Assembly (NCBI GenBank): GCA_029747585.1
Contig: JAPEVF010000506.1
Location: 1 to 32,858 of the forward strand
Reading direction: 5' to 3'
DNA length: 32,858 nt
Source: Pleurotus djamor
Taxonomy: Eukaryota; Basidiomycota; Agaricomycetes; Agaricales; Pleurotaceae
Shown here: piece after piece, positions 22,484 through 32,230 of the stretch
Layout: each line of letters begins with the position of its first letter
Position numbering within the stretch: position 1 is the stretch's first letter
Made by a program: the position numbers and the translations under genes
The notes under the pieces: generated by a model
Seen by the model: the letters and a program-made list of their open reading frames with translations, nothing else
The model's database searches: none
What the model was told of the DNA's origin: nothing

Positions 22484-23074
22484 ATGCGTACCTTCCTCCG
22501 TTTCGTCTCAGTCGCCGTTCCTCTACTCCTTCTCAGTGCACCGGCCGCCGCGTTTGGTAACGATGTAGCTTCTGGCTCTTTTAGTGTCGATGGAAAGGTC
22601 GCAAACTCTACTACGGCGCATAGCGATAAGGATACAACTGGTGCCGATGTTCTTCACCAAGGACGGTCCTCCTTCGTCGCCCGCCAAGTTCACCAGCCTG
22701 ACTATGGGAGCAGCAGCCCGCCCGACCATACGTCAACTAACACTACTTCTCCGGCGGCCACGAGGGAAACCGTTTCACGACGCGACCATGATCTGGAGCA
22801 CGGCACTCATCTCGTCTCGAGATCCAAAGGGCGATTCCAGGTCAAACAGCTTAGGCGTCGCGATGACCAGGGGGATCCCCGCTCACGAGTCTCCCAGCCC
22901 AAAGTTTACTCGGCCGCTATGGAGCCCCACGGCGATGAGCATGTCAAGTACGCGAATGCCGACAAACGCGAGAGCCCTTCCGAATCCCGTGTCTACGCTG
23001 CTCGTCCTCTGTCTACACCTTATCACACCTCTCATCAAGGCGTCACTCCTGGTCATAACCCCCCCTGCCCATAA
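22484..23074 (+). CDS. Secreted protein with dibasic sites, possibly frameshifted near its end
   Basis: As sequenced, 196 residues in one exon. The ATG at 22484 starts a clear signal peptide (MRTFLRFVSVAVPLLLLSA, cut after about AAA at 23). The mature part is Ser/Thr/His-rich and polar. It has several basic pairs (SRRD, QLRRRDD, DKRES) that could be Kex2 cleavage sites, and two N-glycosylation-like NTT/NST sequons. It has one cysteine, at the very end. The frame stops just after a run of seven C's at 23049-23055. One base less would continue for about 43 more protein-like residues to 23201. I do not recognise a family; a secreted or wall-associated role is inference. Confidence 0.55.
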   Translation: MRTFLRFVSVAVPLLLLSAPAAAFGNDVASGSFSVDGKVANSTTAHSDKDTTGADVLHQGRSSFVARQVHQPDYGSSSPPDHTSTNTTSPAATRETVSRRDHDLEHGTHLVSRSKGRFQVKQLRRRDDQGDPRSRVSQPKVYSAAMEPHGDEHVKYANADKRESPSESRVYAARPLSTPYHTSHQGVTPGHNPPCP

Positions 23075-23626
23075 CTATCTCGGAGAACCACCAAAGATCG
23101 CGCACCGCGAATTCATGGAGGATCGCTCGAACATTTCCAGCAACTACCCAAACACGCGCTTTCAAGAAACCTCGGAGTCGATCCGCGATGCTGATGATTG
23201 AGAGCGACTTGTTGCGCGGTGTACGCAGGAGGTTCTCTTTCTTTCCTTAGTCTTGGGTTTCCGTTATACCACACATACCCCCCACATCTACTCTTTTTAC
23301 TATATTGGGACTGTAATTCCAGGGTCAAACACGATCGAAATGTTAGCCAGGGTCCTGCAGCCAATACCGTGACGCTGAACAATAGGTCAAGACGCAACTT
23401 GGTTACGCTCAGCATTGAATATTGACCATTCGCTTTGCATGGTGACCGCGACTCTTTCTACGACCCCGACGCTTTTTATATGAAATCTGAGACACGCTCA
23501 AGGCCCTACATATATAAACAAACGGGTCCGCTGACGGCACGCCTCACCCTCGTTTTCGCCCTTTCAAGCGCTGCTTCGCTTTGTTTCCACTTCTTTCCCA
23601 TCTCCACATATCTATCTCGCGCTATC
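23075..23626. other. Intergenic region with promoter of the CxxC gene
   Basis: 23075-23201 may really belong to the preceding gene if its C-run is miscalled. TATATAAA at 23511-23518 lies about 110 bases before the ATG at 23627, with a pyrimidine-rich leader after it. No other gene is supported. Confidence 0.5.
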
Positions 23627-24366
23627 ATGATCATAGATATGTCGACACCGTTGGATGCGAACGACGCGTCGACCACGTTCCTACCGGCATTGGATGTTAG
23701 GTGAGTCCTACGAGCTTTGGAGGTTTGATGTTCCACAAATTTGGTATCGACTAACGGTTTTCCAGCGATCCTAATCGTCCAAAAATCTCTATCAAACCGC
23801 GATGCAAAGAGTACGCAGCACGTCGACGAGAGGCACAGGCTAAAGCCTCCTTACTGGAAGACGTCGATCAAATCCCTTTCATCCCCAACGTTCTCGTCCA
23901 AAAACGCCGAAAGAAGTCACCATCGTCAAAGACAAAGGTCAAACTCGACGTAGACGCATCGATGGACTCTGCAGAAAGTGAGGAAGAGAGAAAGGGGAGT
24001 GGCGACGCTGGGCATGAGGCATCCAAGCCGGTTAAGCATGAGGTTATGTGGTCACCGGTCGTCTCGCGTGCAGAATCACGGTCCCCACTTCTGTCTGAAG
24101 AAAATCGAATTCGAAAACCACCAAGAGTCCATCCAACACGCGCCACCAAACAAGCGAACCCCCATACGAAACCCTACGTCTGTGCACTATGCTCCGGGAA
24201 ACCACCACAATGCAACCTTTGTAAGGTTATCGCGTTGATGGACAAGTGCGTCGTTGTTGATTTGCTCAGTTGATTGATTTCTCAACTATCCCCGACATCT
24301 AGATTCTGCGACACTATCAATAACTTCGAGCAGAGGTACAACGCCCGATCACGAAGTAACTCGTAA
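23627..24366 (+). CDS. Small basic protein with paired CxxC motif
   Basis: Three exons: 23627-23700, 23766-24245 and 24303-24366, for 205 residues. The introns are 65 and 57 nt with GTGAGT and GTGCGT donors. No signal peptide is present. The middle is charged and lysine-rich (KRRKKS, a possible nuclear localisation signal). Near the C-terminus YVCALC-x6-CNLCK places four cysteines at 164, 167, 174 and 177, spaced like a zinc-binding knuckle. The last exon adds a short helix FCDTINNFEQRY. An in-frame ATG at 23639 is an alternative start. I do not recognise a named family. Nuclear or nucleic-acid binding is plausible but only inferred. It converges on the RGG-tail gene, leaving 322 bases between the stops. 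Confidence 0.6.
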
Positions 24367-24688
24367 CCGAGTAATCGTGTGTACTTATACTACTGAGGCG
24401 ATGGCCTCGCGGACACCCACACCTATGATATATCCTTCGCATTTACCTTTACTGTTACAATATTGTTCTTGTGTTACGACTTACCTTCTATATGGACCCA
24501 CGACTATCGTATCAAATGTTACATTACAGGCGACGCAATAAGAATACAAAGAGCGCAAGGCTCCGTCAAGAAGAGTAATAGGCGTATACATTGGCTAGTG
24601 CATAATCATAAGCATTAGGTAAGAATCATGAGAAGGAAATGGTAGCAAAAGGCGAGAAATGAATGAGACAGTGAACACCGACCACGAC
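24367..24688. other. Convergent 3' region
   Basis: This lies between the 3' ends of two convergent genes. It is AT-richer than the flanking coding DNA and probably carries both 3' untranslated regions. No frame is supported. Confidence 0.5.
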
Positions 24689-27616
24689 TTAGGCCAGACG
24701 GTCACTCAGGCTTGTCGACGGTGCATCAGAGATACGGCTTTCAAGGTCACCACCTCTTCCGCGACCACCACGGAAGGAACCAGTGGCTCGTCGAGCCCGA
24801 GGAGCAGCGCCTCCACGAGCACGCCCACGCCCACGATTGGGAGAACCTTGAGACGGTTGTGTCGAAGAAGAGATCCGCAGAGCCAAGCCAGGAAGGTCAC
24901 TTGCATGGACGTCTTGAGGACTTTCACTCCCTCTATTGTCGTAGCGGCTCTGACTATAGTAAGCCGGTGGGGTGAACACCGGTGAGCGTCGACGGCCCTT
25001 ATCAGACTCGTAGCCTCGATCGTCTTGAGAGGGGCGATAGGAATTCCAATGTGACGGTGTTGCAAAATCAGGTCCTACGCGATCAACAAAGGATGTTCGA
25101 GGGGGAGGAGACCAGTGATCCCCCTTGTTGTGGTTGCGAACAGGTGGTGGCCTTGACTCCGCACGCGAACGCTTGTTGTGATTGGCTGGTCGAGGAGGTA
25201 ATGTACTCGGAGACTTGACTTTAGCGCCAGACCCAATGTCGTCATACTTGCGCTTTTGCGATGTCGAAGCAGGGGACTGACGAGGACCAGGAGGAACAGA
25301 GAACGGTACCCCAGGCAGACCATTGGCTTGGAAGCTGGTGTTCAATGCCGGGACTACAGGGAGTTCCCGTCTCGGTGGCGGCGAAGCAGAAGGGACCTGG
25401 AATTCGACCTTCGGCTTACGATCGACGTCCTGTAAAAGTTCCTCGCGAGCCAGAGATGTTCTCCTGTTTCTGGTTGAAGGAGAAACCTGATCCAAAGCGT
25501 GTTGTTTAGCCATTGCGATAGATTCCTGTCGGATTTTGGCCAAGGAGCTAACGGGTTCAACAGAAGAGTCGAGCATATCTTGCGTTTCTTCCAACTCTCT
25601 TCGTTCAACCTCGACGACAATGTCTTTCCAATCGTGCCCATTCTTCTCCAAAAGGTGCTTTGTGTTGTACAGAGACACCGTCAACGAAACGGGAGAATGG
25701 GCTCGGACGAACGGAATGTTGCCAGTATCCGCAGACTCTCTCATCAAAGAGATATCGGGTGTCTGGGGTGAGGGAGGGCCCGAAGATTCGGGTTCGGACG
25801 AAGCAGTCCCGGTGGATAGACTAGCGATGGGAGGTAAACTGGGCTCCCGGTTTTGAGTCGGAGGAGGGGAGGCAAGAGGGGGAACAGGAAGCTCTTCGGC
25901 GAATTCCAAAGACGGTACGGGGTCCAGAGGGATTGAATCCAAGATATCTTGAACAGATGTATCAGAGGACGCGATTGGTGCTGGTACGACCGAGGAGCTA
26001 GAAGGAGCGACCGGAGAACTGGACGGAGGAGGAGGGGCGACATTGTTCACAGATGGCGCAGCCTTGACCGAAACAGGCTTGCGGGGTGCCGAGATTACTG
26101 AGCGGGCGCTGATATTTCCGACAGGACGTTCAGGACCGATAGATGGCATACGGGGCGATAACACATCTGCTGGAACTGCAGGAGGAGGTGCGGCTGATGT
26201 GGGAGGTAACGAGATAGGTGCAACATGAGCAGAAAGTGGGCCATCGGGATTCAACACAAATCTCTTCCCCAAAATCGCCTGCGCAACCACAGGTTCTTGG
26301 CGCATTCGCTCAGAAAGAGTGATCGTACGAGAGGAGCGACGTTCTGGTGCGGCGGTTGATTCGGAGGTCTCGCTCGCTTGTGCGGTTGCGCGGACATTGG
26401 CTTGTGCCGATGAAGCAGCCTCTGGATGAACAACGAGCGTGGATTTAGACTGCTGCTCTGCGGCCCATGCTCTTCGGGCGATGTCGGCCTCCGCTTCAGG
26501 AGCATAGTGCATACGAAATATATCGTAAGCAGTCAATGTCTGGCTTTCGTTGCCAGCGTTGTTCTCCTTCGATGTGGCAACGGACGGAGAAGTTATGGGG
26601 GCAGTGGGTACGGGAGGAGTATTGAGAGGTAAGTTCTGATGATCTGGTTCAAGCGAAGAGACAGAATCAAGGTCGTCGGTGTTGACTGTCGGTTCAGGAG
26701 GACGGCGTGCATCAATGTAGGAGCGAAAATGGGTACCCAGAGTCGATATGCGGTCACTGAGTGAATTTGCCGATGCATTTTGCTCTGTGACGCCTTCATT
26801 CATTTCCCGGATTTGCTTTGAGAGATCAGATACGCGTGAGTGAGAATCCTCCGCATGCCGTAGAGTTTCCTCAGCAGTTTCCAACGCATGGTTCGCGGAC
26901 TCCAAACATTGTTTTGCAAGAGCTTGCGCACTGCGAGCGGATGATAACATTTCTGCGTTTTTCGTTTCGGCAAGTTCAAGAGCAGCGACGAGGTGGGGAT
27001 ACGGCTCGCGCGTTATGGCTGACGCTTGGCCAGCTAGGTCGGACAAAGTGGAAAGAATGTGTTCGAGTTCGCGCAAGTCTGGTTCTGCCCGCCCAGGCGC
27101 TGGTAGATCGCCTTCCGATGTCATAGCAAACGCAGGAGTAGTCATCGAAGCGGGTGGGGCTTGGGATGGTGCAGCGTCTCGCTTCAGCATCGTCTTGATT
27201 TGAGTCTGCGATGGACCTTCTGTCACAGTAGGTGTTGGCTCTGGGCTAGGATATCTCAGCTGAGGGGTTGGGGGGAAGCTCCGAGAATCCTTGGGAATAG
27301 ATTCATGATCCCCATCAACATCCATCGTGGTTTGGAAATCTTGAGCGCTGGTAAGTGCTTGCAAAAGCGATTGCCTATCTAGCGGCACGCTGCTTGTTCC
27401 TTCTTCCACCTCTGAATCAGGAGGTAATGCGATATAGTCCTCGCTGAGATTTGGGGTGGGTGAAGGCGACACGACATCGTCATCAGCGCGCCTGTCAGAG
27501 ATACGGCTGAGCAGCGAAGGTGCTTGACCAATGGTGCTGAATTCGAAGCTGGAGAAAGATGGTGCGGCGACGGTAGAGGGAGGATGCGATGAAAGGGGTT
27601 TAGCCTCCGCGAGCAT
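24689..27616 (-). CDS. Large disordered protein with coiled coil and C-terminal RGG tail
   Basis: A single uninterrupted frame of 975 residues. Residues 1-180 are Ser/Pro/acidic-rich and include SLLSRISDRR (34-43). About 180-300 is helical and coiled-coil-like (AQALAKQCLESANHALETAE). About 365-395 is AYDIFRMHYAPEAEADIARR, and about 440-630 is Pro/Ala/Ser-rich. A second helical block is near 650 (KHLLEKNGHDWKDIVVEV). The tail from about 925 has repeated RGR/RGG (NRGRGRARGGAAPRARR, SFRGGRGRGG) and ends SRISDAPSTSLSDRLA. RGG tails usually bind RNA, so a role in RNA or ribonucleoprotein biology is inferred. I do not recognise the family. The lack of introns is unusual beside its neighbours. Antisense frames here reflect its Arg/Gly/Pro codons. 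Confidence 0.75.
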   Translation of the reverse strand: MLAEAKPLSSHPPSTVAAPSFSSFEFSTIGQAPSLLSRISDRRADDDVVSPSPTPNLSEDYIALPPDSEVEEGTSSVPLDRQSLLQALTSAQDFQTTMDVDGDHESIPKDSRSFPPTPQLRYPSPEPTPTVTEGPSQTQIKTMLKRDAAPSQAPPASMTTPAFAMTSEGDLPAPGRAEPDLRELEHILSTLSDLAGQASAITREPYPHLVAALELAETKNAEMLSSARSAQALAKQCLESANHALETAEETLRHAEDSHSRVSDLSKQIREMNEGVTEQNASANSLSDRISTLGTHFRSYIDARRPPEPTVNTDDLDSVSSLEPDHQNLPLNTPPVPTAPITSPSVATSKENNAGNESQTLTAYDIFRMHYAPEAEADIARRAWAAEQQSKSTLVVHPEAASSAQANVRATAQASETSESTAAPERRSSRTITLSERMRQEPVVAQAILGKRFVLNPDGPLSAHVAPISLPPTSAAPPPAVPADVLSPRMPSIGPERPVGNISARSVISAPRKPVSVKAAPSVNNVAPPPPSSSPVAPSSSSVVPAPIASSDTSVQDILDSIPLDPVPSLEFAEELPVPPLASPPPTQNREPSLPPIASLSTGTASSEPESSGPPSPQTPDISLMRESADTGNIPFVRAHSPVSLTVSLYNTKHLLEKNGHDWKDIVVEVERRELEETQDMLDSSVEPVSSLAKIRQESIAMAKQHALDQVSPSTRNRRTSLAREELLQDVDRKPKVEFQVPSASPPPRRELPVVPALNTSFQANGLPGVPFSVPPGPRQSPASTSQKRKYDDIGSGAKVKSPSTLPPRPANHNKRSRAESRPPPVRNHNKGDHWSPPPRTSFVDRVGPDFATPSHWNSYRPSQDDRGYESDKGRRRSPVFTPPAYYSQSRYDNRGSESPQDVHASDLPGLALRISSSTQPSQGSPNRGRGRARGGAAPRARRATGSFRGGRGRGGDLESRISDAPSTSLSDRLA

Positions 27617-28054
27617 GGCTGAATTCTTGATTTCTTGATGAAAAAGGTGTAGTCGGATTTGTTGACACGGTGGCGGCGAGTCGATACGCTTTAAGCAGAG
27701 GAGATGGTGGCGGTATGAAAGAAAGAAAGCAAGTTGTCCTTGACTTGAAGCATGGCCAGCTTAGCAGTCTTTACGTAGGCCTCGTATACGTTGTGCCACC
27801 GGCTTGGCTTGAGACAAGGTCGTGTGAAATTTTACAAGTACCCCTTTCAGTATGTTTCATCCAAGTTTCGTCACCAACCTGCGTGTCTTCTAGCTCGAAG
27901 ATAAAATGTCTTCCAAGAAAGGTCCAACCGTTGAAGTAGCAAATACAAACGAGCCTTTATGGTATCCCGATTCCCCAGACCGTAATCATGATGACCCGAA
28001 TCAGCCAACAACCAGTAGTTCTCGGGACTCCATCTTTCACAAGATCCTGCGGAT
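27617..28054. other. Intergenic region between two minus-strand genes
   Basis: It holds the 3' untranslated region of the secreted-protein gene on the right and the promoter of the RGG-tail gene on the left. No convincing TATA box and no supported reading frame were found. Confidence 0.45.
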
Positions 28055-28740
28055 TCAGAGGCGATAGTCTGCAAATTACCACATTTTTAGCAACAGCTCG
28101 AAAGCTTTGGACGACATGAGACTCACCTGCATCGTCAAAGCAGTCGCCACAGCCATTACCGTCAGAGACGCAGGTCGCATGGCTGTCGCTGAACGATTGC
28201 ATGGCGTTTATCGTGTTCCCGTTGGGGTCACCACAACCCATCAGCCCGGCGGCCTCTTGGAAGATCCTATCGCCGTCAATGACGAATCCACCTTGAGGAT
28301 CCTCAAAGGCATTGTCCCCTGCGACGTAGACACAGCAGTTTCCATGGCAAGCAACACTATGCCTTCTCAGAACAAGCCCGACGCGATGGTAAAATGAGGT
28401 CGCTTACTTGAAGGCCTCGTGGTTGAATAGTTGGTAAGTCGGATTGGTAAAGTGACAGACGTTGTTGGTGTTGAAGCTGTCAAATTCATTCAGTGATTCT
28501 GGCTTCAAGTACCAATTACCGTGAATGCCTACACAGAGTCCCACAACGCCTTGTCGGAGGTGAGCGCTTGACAGTCAGACAATGTCGCGTCGGCTAAGAT
28601 GACAGGTTTAGCTTTTTCGTGCTGCCACCCATTTGTGAAGACCTACACGTCGTTCCGCAGTGGACATCGCGGCGTTCGAATGGATTCGCCAATGCGAAGG
28701 TTGTCGCAGCGAGGATGGTAATAGCAGAAAGCGCGAACAT
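28055..28740 (-). CDS. Secreted 10-cysteine protein, copy A
   Basis: Five exons on the minus strand: 28740-28647, 28593-28533, 28476-28408, 28356-28127 and 28068-28055, for 155 residues. The introns are 51-58 nt. A signal peptide (MFALSAITILAATTFALA) is followed by NPFERR, a possible Kex2 site just before DVHCGTT. The mature protein has ten cysteines: CGTT, LSDC, NVC, VACHGNCC, MGCG, ATC and GCGDC. All ten are also in copy B at 29799-30351. Shared blocks are DATLSDCQAL, GNCCVYVAG, QEAAGL or NEAAGL, and GCGDCFDD. The compact disulfide-rich form fits a small secreted apoplastic or cell-surface protein. I do not know an experimentally characterised member. The final exon is only 14 nt. TATAAAA at 28803-28809 lies 63 nt upstream. 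Confidence 0.8.
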
Positions 28741-29798
28741 CTTGAAATCAACTAGAGAGGTATGAGTTTGTGTTTAATGCAGCCCACCTTCCCCCAGCTG
28801 ACTTTTATATGTCTCTAGCTTGAGCATGAACTTAGAGATCTCCTTCGAAGCTCAGGACATGCCGAACGATGGCTCCAAAAATCGGCGGTTGCTTGGAGTC
28901 CTTTCCAATACAATTCCTGGATATTCACGAGGAAGAGGAGTCCTGAAACGGCATTCAGAATTCAACATGATGCTACTAGCCTTCAATGAGGCCATCCTGC
29001 ACGTCACTTCGAAGTTCGAGCCCAACGCTTTGATCTTATATGACCAAATAAGGTAACTCCATGTCCATTTATATCCTCGCCGACTAAATCCTTGTTGAAA
29101 CAAGGATCAGCTCGTATCCCCCGATACTCCATGGGCGCATTCAAGTTAGATCCGTTGCTCCACATTTGAAATTATCAAGAAGTTATTCGCTGTTCCAACG
29201 GGTGAAATTCATCACAAATTCGTCGTACGCCGCTCTGCATGTCGCCTTGCCGAAACAAAAACACCTCTAGTCAATTCGAGTTGTCAATTCAAACGCACTT
29301 CTCCGGACTAAATCTTCATACATCACTCCATGCACCATCTATTCCCCACAAGTCCGTGATTGCCGAGGTCTTTGTGATTGGGTGTACCGCCCTGAACGTT
29401 CCCCGCTCGCTTAAACCCATCTCCCTATTCCAAGAGCGTCATGCCGAAGTACTGAATTATATTGTAAGTAAGTGATACTCAAGCCCTTCGCTTCTCTGCG
29501 TCCCATGGGACTGAACCATGATGCCGAACGCAACTCGGCAACAAGATTGGCATCAACGTTTGTGGAGCTTCGTCCACGCGCTCAACCCAATTACCTCCCA
29601 GTCTCCAACTCCACTCATAACTCACCGTAACGACGAAGTCCAAAACCACGCGTCATACGAAAAAAAAATGAAGTTTCACTGCTCTTAGACGAAGGTATAT
29701 AAACCGTACGACGGGCAGTACTTCTAACATCCCAGTACCTAAGTCAAACACACAAACCATCCAAATCGCTTCTAACTCAACCTAACCAACCACTCACA
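28741..29798. promoter_or_regulatory. Shared upstream region of the head-to-head secreted-protein genes
   Basis: About 1.06 kb between divergent start codons. TATAAAA on the minus strand at 28803-28809 serves copy A, and TATATAAA on the plus strand at 29696-29703 serves copy B. A 78-codon plus-strand frame at 28820-29056 has no motif, no known relative and overlaps the copy A promoter, so I do not call it. The remainder shows nothing I can name. Confidence 0.5.
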
Positions 29799-30351
29799 AT
29801 GCAATTCAACCTCAACTTCATCGCTCTCGTCGTCTCCACCCTCGTCCTTTCCACCACCGCAGACGTTGGTGTCCACTGCGGTACAACCGGAGACGCCACC
29901 CTCTCCGACTGTCAAGCCCTCATCAACGACGAAGGTGCTTGGAACGCCGCTTTCAACACCGGCAACACATGCACCTACACCAATCCGTTCATCGTGCCGC
30001 TTCCTCAAACGGCTTTCAACGTCGCTTGTCAAGGAAACTGTTGTGTTTACGTTGCGGGTGTCTCTGGTGGGGATGTTATCCTCAGGGACACCACGCGCAA
30101 CGAAGCGGCTGGTCTTCTTGGGTGCGGGGATACCAGTCAAGACAAGATCAACGGAATGTAAGTACCTGCGATAAGCTTCGTGGGTTTATCATGGTATACT
30201 GACTCATCGGTGAAATAGGCAGAAGTTTGATGATGGACATGGTATCTGCTTGTCCAATGGCGGCGGTTGTGGTGATTGCTTTGACGACATTGGTAAGAGT
30301 AGTGAATTTTCATTGACATAAGCCTCACTTCACCTTTCAGATTTCGCCTGA
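29799..30351 (+). CDS. Secreted 10-cysteine protein, copy B
   Basis: Three exons: 29799-30157, 30219-30292 and 30341-30351, for 147 residues. The introns are 61 and 48 nt. The signal peptide is MQFNLNFIALVVSTLVLSTT, with a likely cut before ADVGVHC. The ten cysteines align with copy A. The last intron (after CFDDI, phase 1) sits where copy A has its last intron. The other intron (after KINGM) is absent from copy A, and three copy A introns are absent here. The final exon is 11 nt (DFA and stop). The function is unknown: it is a small disulfide-rich secreted protein, effector-like only in the loose sense. TATATAAA at 29696-29703 lies 96 nt upstream of the ATG. Confidence 0.82.
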
Positions 30352-30540
30352 GCTCTACCGTAGCTGAAAGATTGTGGCCGTAGCTTTGACGTCGACATTT
30401 GTTATCGCCCCCCTAATTCAATGTCTTACCGACAACATGTGATCGCGTTTTGTTCCCATCACGTGAGCAATAATGAAAACTGAGTCAATTATTTCGCGAA
30501 CCCGCGTTTCCGAATCCCCAACATCCAACCACCTCTGGCC

Positions 30541-32046
30541 ATGTCTCCTCCGGATTCCAAGTTGCAGCGTCGCGAAATCCTCTCAGACCAATATGACGCG
30601 AAAATCCAGCAGCACCGGGAGTCCATACGCCAGCTTCGCGAAGAACGCAACGCTGACTGTAGTTCCACGGCTGACCTCCCCTGTGAGATTATGTGTCAGA
30701 TATTCTACGAACTCGGACTCGAGGCCTACAAGATACCAAGGTCCAAGCGTGTCGAGCAATTATCCTGGATTGTAGTGATGCAAGTATGCCGTTCTTGGAG
30801 AAGAACCGCTCTCAGTCATCCGAGATTGTGGTCTAGCCTCGTCGGCGTACCGACAAAGTGGCTGGATAACACCTTCGGACGCAGTAAATCTACTCCTCTT
30901 CACGTCAGATACGGATCTGATGGTTGTGGTAAAAATGAATACCTGGCGTCGCTTCTCCTCAGCCCGGAACGCTTCAGTAGGTTGGAGTTCAACCGTTGCA
31001 GCGCAGAATTCTTGAAGACCCATTTCAATAAGCCGGCTCCCCAGCTGACATCTGTGACGGCAATGGGTTATTACGAGTATTTCCAACTTCCTTGGAATTT
31101 GTTCGCTGGTGAAGCACCTCGCCTGAGAGAGCTTACTCTCCATTATGCTTCTGTTCCATTCGGCGCGCCGTGGCTCAGAAATATTCGTCATCTCGAGTTG
31201 TACCAAGCCTGGAGCTCACCGCTTCGACTGGAGACCCCTTCGGAATGGATCAGTCAATCCTTGCTCAATTTCCTCAAGACGCTCCCCTTGCTCGAGTCTA
31301 TTACGATGACCGCACCTTCCAGTTCCGCCCGCATCGTGTCAAAGCCCATGGACGAAAGCATCGAAGTTGTCCAGCTCTCGCATCTTCACAGCATCAACTT
31401 TACCATCCCGGACTATTATTTCTGTGACATCTTTGAACATCTGGACACGCCTCGCTTGCGACACCTCTCGGTGACTTGGGACAAACCAGGCAAAAGTCCG
31501 TCGGAGAAGATCTGCGATTTTTATTTGAAGCAAACGAATTCGCTCCCGAACGTTTATGAACACCTGCCGTCGAACCACAAGATACGGGCGTCGGCTTGTA
31601 GGTTTGTCGATAAGGCAAAGGGATTAAAGTTAACGATGGATGGCTTTACGGTGCCTGATTCCTTCTTGGCGGAGATACGCGTCCTTCGTGACTCGTCTTC
31701 GGATCGGCCACCATTTCAAGATTCCGAGACGATCGAAGAACTTCAAATCACTGAAGCGGGTTCCTTGCTTATCCTAACGGAACAAAGGGCATCGGATGGG
31801 CCAGCGCTTCCATATCCATCGCTGCAGACGCTCCTGATAGAAGACGTCAACCTACGGCCAAAGGCAATGTACCTCTCGCCCATGAAGTCATGGCTGAAAG
31901 CACGCAAGGAATCTGCGATGCTGCCATTGATGAATCTGGTGCGATGCGGAAATATCAATGAGAAAGATGTCAAGGATTTGTCGAGGTATGTCGATATGTT
32001 GACGTGGGATGGAGTGGTCTATCGGAATACCTCCAGTGAAGCGTAG
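30541..32046 (+). CDS. F-box protein
   Basis: Single exon of 501 residues. Residues about 10-37 are a charged helix (QYDAKIQQHRESIRQLREER) of the type often found before agaric F-boxes. The F-box covers about 46-100: LPCEIMCQIFYELGL, then VVMQVCRSWRRTALSHP and RLWSSLVG. The remainder has irregular leucine-rich segments (RLRELTLHYASV, RHLELYQAW, LPLLESITM, RLRHLSVTW, LQTLLIEDVNL), which should form the substrate-binding surface. The protein is predicted to be an SCF ubiquitin-ligase adaptor; its target is unknown. It is not closely similar to the F-box-like gene at 239-1386. The ATG at 30541 lies shortly before the coiled part and no better start is seen. Confidence 0.82.
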   Translation: MSPPDSKLQRREILSDQYDAKIQQHRESIRQLREERNADCSSTADLPCEIMCQIFYELGLEAYKIPRSKRVEQLSWIVVMQVCRSWRRTALSHPRLWSSLVGVPTKWLDNTFGRSKSTPLHVRYGSDGCGKNEYLASLLLSPERFSRLEFNRCSAEFLKTHFNKPAPQLTSVTAMGYYEYFQLPWNLFAGEAPRLRELTLHYASVPFGAPWLRNIRHLELYQAWSSPLRLETPSEWISQSLLNFLKTLPLLESITMTAPSSSARIVSKPMDESIEVVQLSHLHSINFTIPDYYFCDIFEHLDTPRLRHLSVTWDKPGKSPSEKICDFYLKQTNSLPNVYEHLPSNHKIRASACRFVDKAKGLKLTMDGFTVPDSFLAEIRVLRDSSSDRPPFQDSETIEELQITEAGSLLILTEQRASDGPALPYPSLQTLLIEDVNLRPKAMYLSPMKSWLKARKESAMLPLMNLVRCGNINEKDVKDLSRYVDMLTWDGVVYRNTSSEA

Positions 32047-32172
32047 GCACAAGACTCTTTGTATGCTGCCCAATAAGAGTCAGAGGTGCCCTTGACGCGC
32101 CGACTCCTCGTGTCCTGAACACATCCAAGGCATCCGTCATTCATCACAATCACATAGCCTCATTGCTGTTGG

Positions 32173-32180
32173 TATATATT
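32173..32180 (+). promoter_or_regulatory. TATA box of the FNNVTG-motif gene
   Basis: TATATATT, 51 nt before the ATG at 32231, in the 184-base gap after the F-box gene. Confidence 0.45.
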
Positions 32181-32230
32181 CAAGCTGATCCCGTGTTACA
32201 CAAAAATCTCTTTCCCTTCTCCCCACTTCC

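Noticed and set aside
24659..27382. Several plus-strand frames opposite the RGG-tail gene
   Set aside because: They are antisense shadows of a 975-codon frame with strong Ser/Pro/Arg/Gly composition.
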